Positions 63,888 through 64,000 of a stretch of DNA of 64,000 nt are shown here, one piece after another. A model generated the notes under the pieces. It did no database searches. It was not told the origin of the DNA and saw only the letters and a program-made list of their open reading frames with translations. The translations under genes were made by a program, and so were the position numbers. The DNA is from Micromonospora citrea (lineage in GTDB: Bacteria > Actinomycetota > Actinomycetes > Mycobacteriales > Micromonosporaceae): NCBI RefSeq assembly GCF_900090315.1, contig NZ_FMHZ01000002.1, positions 1,776,501-1,840,500 on the forward strand, read 5' to 3'. Positions within the stretch are counted from its first letter, which is position 1. Each line of letters begins with the position of its first letter.

Positions 63888-64000
63888 TCACCTCATGCGC
63901 CGGCCGCGCGGCACCGGGTCGGTCTCGTCGTCGAACTCGCCGATGACCTCCTCCAACAGGTCCTCCAGCGCGACGAAGCCGATCGGCCGGGTCGGCCCGC
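63888..64000 (-). CDS. C-terminus of a hemolysin-family (CNNM/CBS domain) membrane protein (cut by window edge)
   Basis: The visible 37 residues read RPIGFVALEDLLEEVIGEFD followed by a short basic tail (DETDPVPRGRRMR). The VALEDLLEEVIGEFDDE motif is the end of the CBS pair in CorC/HlyC-type proteins, which are linked to magnesium or cobalt transport. The rest of the gene lies outside the window. Confidence 0.75.
   Translation of the reverse strand, partial: GPTRPIGFVALEDLLEEVIGEFDDETDPVPRGRRMR

Overview
The window is very GC-rich and reads as chromosomal DNA of an actinomycete. GC-ending codons, frequent GTG (and one TTG) starts, ATGA/GTGA gene overlaps, and DUF3039, DUF3099, DUF5522, DUF3046 and DUF397/DUF5753 proteins all fit that. 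Protein sequences and gene order (DUF3046-recA-recX; nrdJ-nrdR next to lexA; hflX near dapF, miaA and miaB; gluABCD; rny) point to Micromonosporaceae, probably Micromonospora. The region is mostly core chromosome. I see no prophage, transposase, integrase, CRISPR array, rRNA or tRNA gene.

Layout. 1-10 kb: the start of a DEAD/DEAH helicase, a TRIC-type channel, pseudouridine breakdown genes (psuG-psuK), a possible toxin-antitoxin pair, LtrA, a HhH-GPD protein, a secreted protein, a methyltransferase and dtd. 10-20 kb: a Spo0M-like protein, a group 2 sigma factor, an ArsR-SRPBCC-VOC operon, an operon for lysine acetylation and deacetylation (GNAT/acyl-CoA-synthetase protein, AcuC, sulfurtransferase), and ideR behind a small leader ORF. 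20-26.5 kb, the most accessory-looking part: an asparaginase pseudogene, an MFS carrier, a DksA-like protein with a terminator in its leader, a MerR/imine-reductase-like pair, and four overlapping small genes, three of them Cys-rich, divergent from an XRE-DUF5753/DUF397 regulator pair.

26.5-45.6 kb: DNA precursor and SOS functions (nrdJ, nrdR, lexA with a perfect SOS box), a membrane beta-propeller protein, hflX, a malic enzyme, dapF-miaA, a DUF349 protein, miaB and selD. 45.7-55 kb: gluABCD, rny with a chain of mini-ORFs in front, a BKACE-family protein, recX, recA, DUF3046 and an MFS carrier. 55-64 kb: acyl-CoA dehydrogenase, a udgX operon, a MocR regulator divergent from a PPOX-GNAT fusion and a LysE exporter, a second Spo0M-like protein and the end of a CBS-domain protein.

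Two wider themes stand out. Intergenic inverted repeats of at least two sequence families lie downstream of gene ends, mostly between convergent genes. Several regulators and RNA-metabolism genes (ideR, the dksA-like gene, rny) carry short upstream ORFs that overlap their start codons by four bases, suggesting translational coupling.
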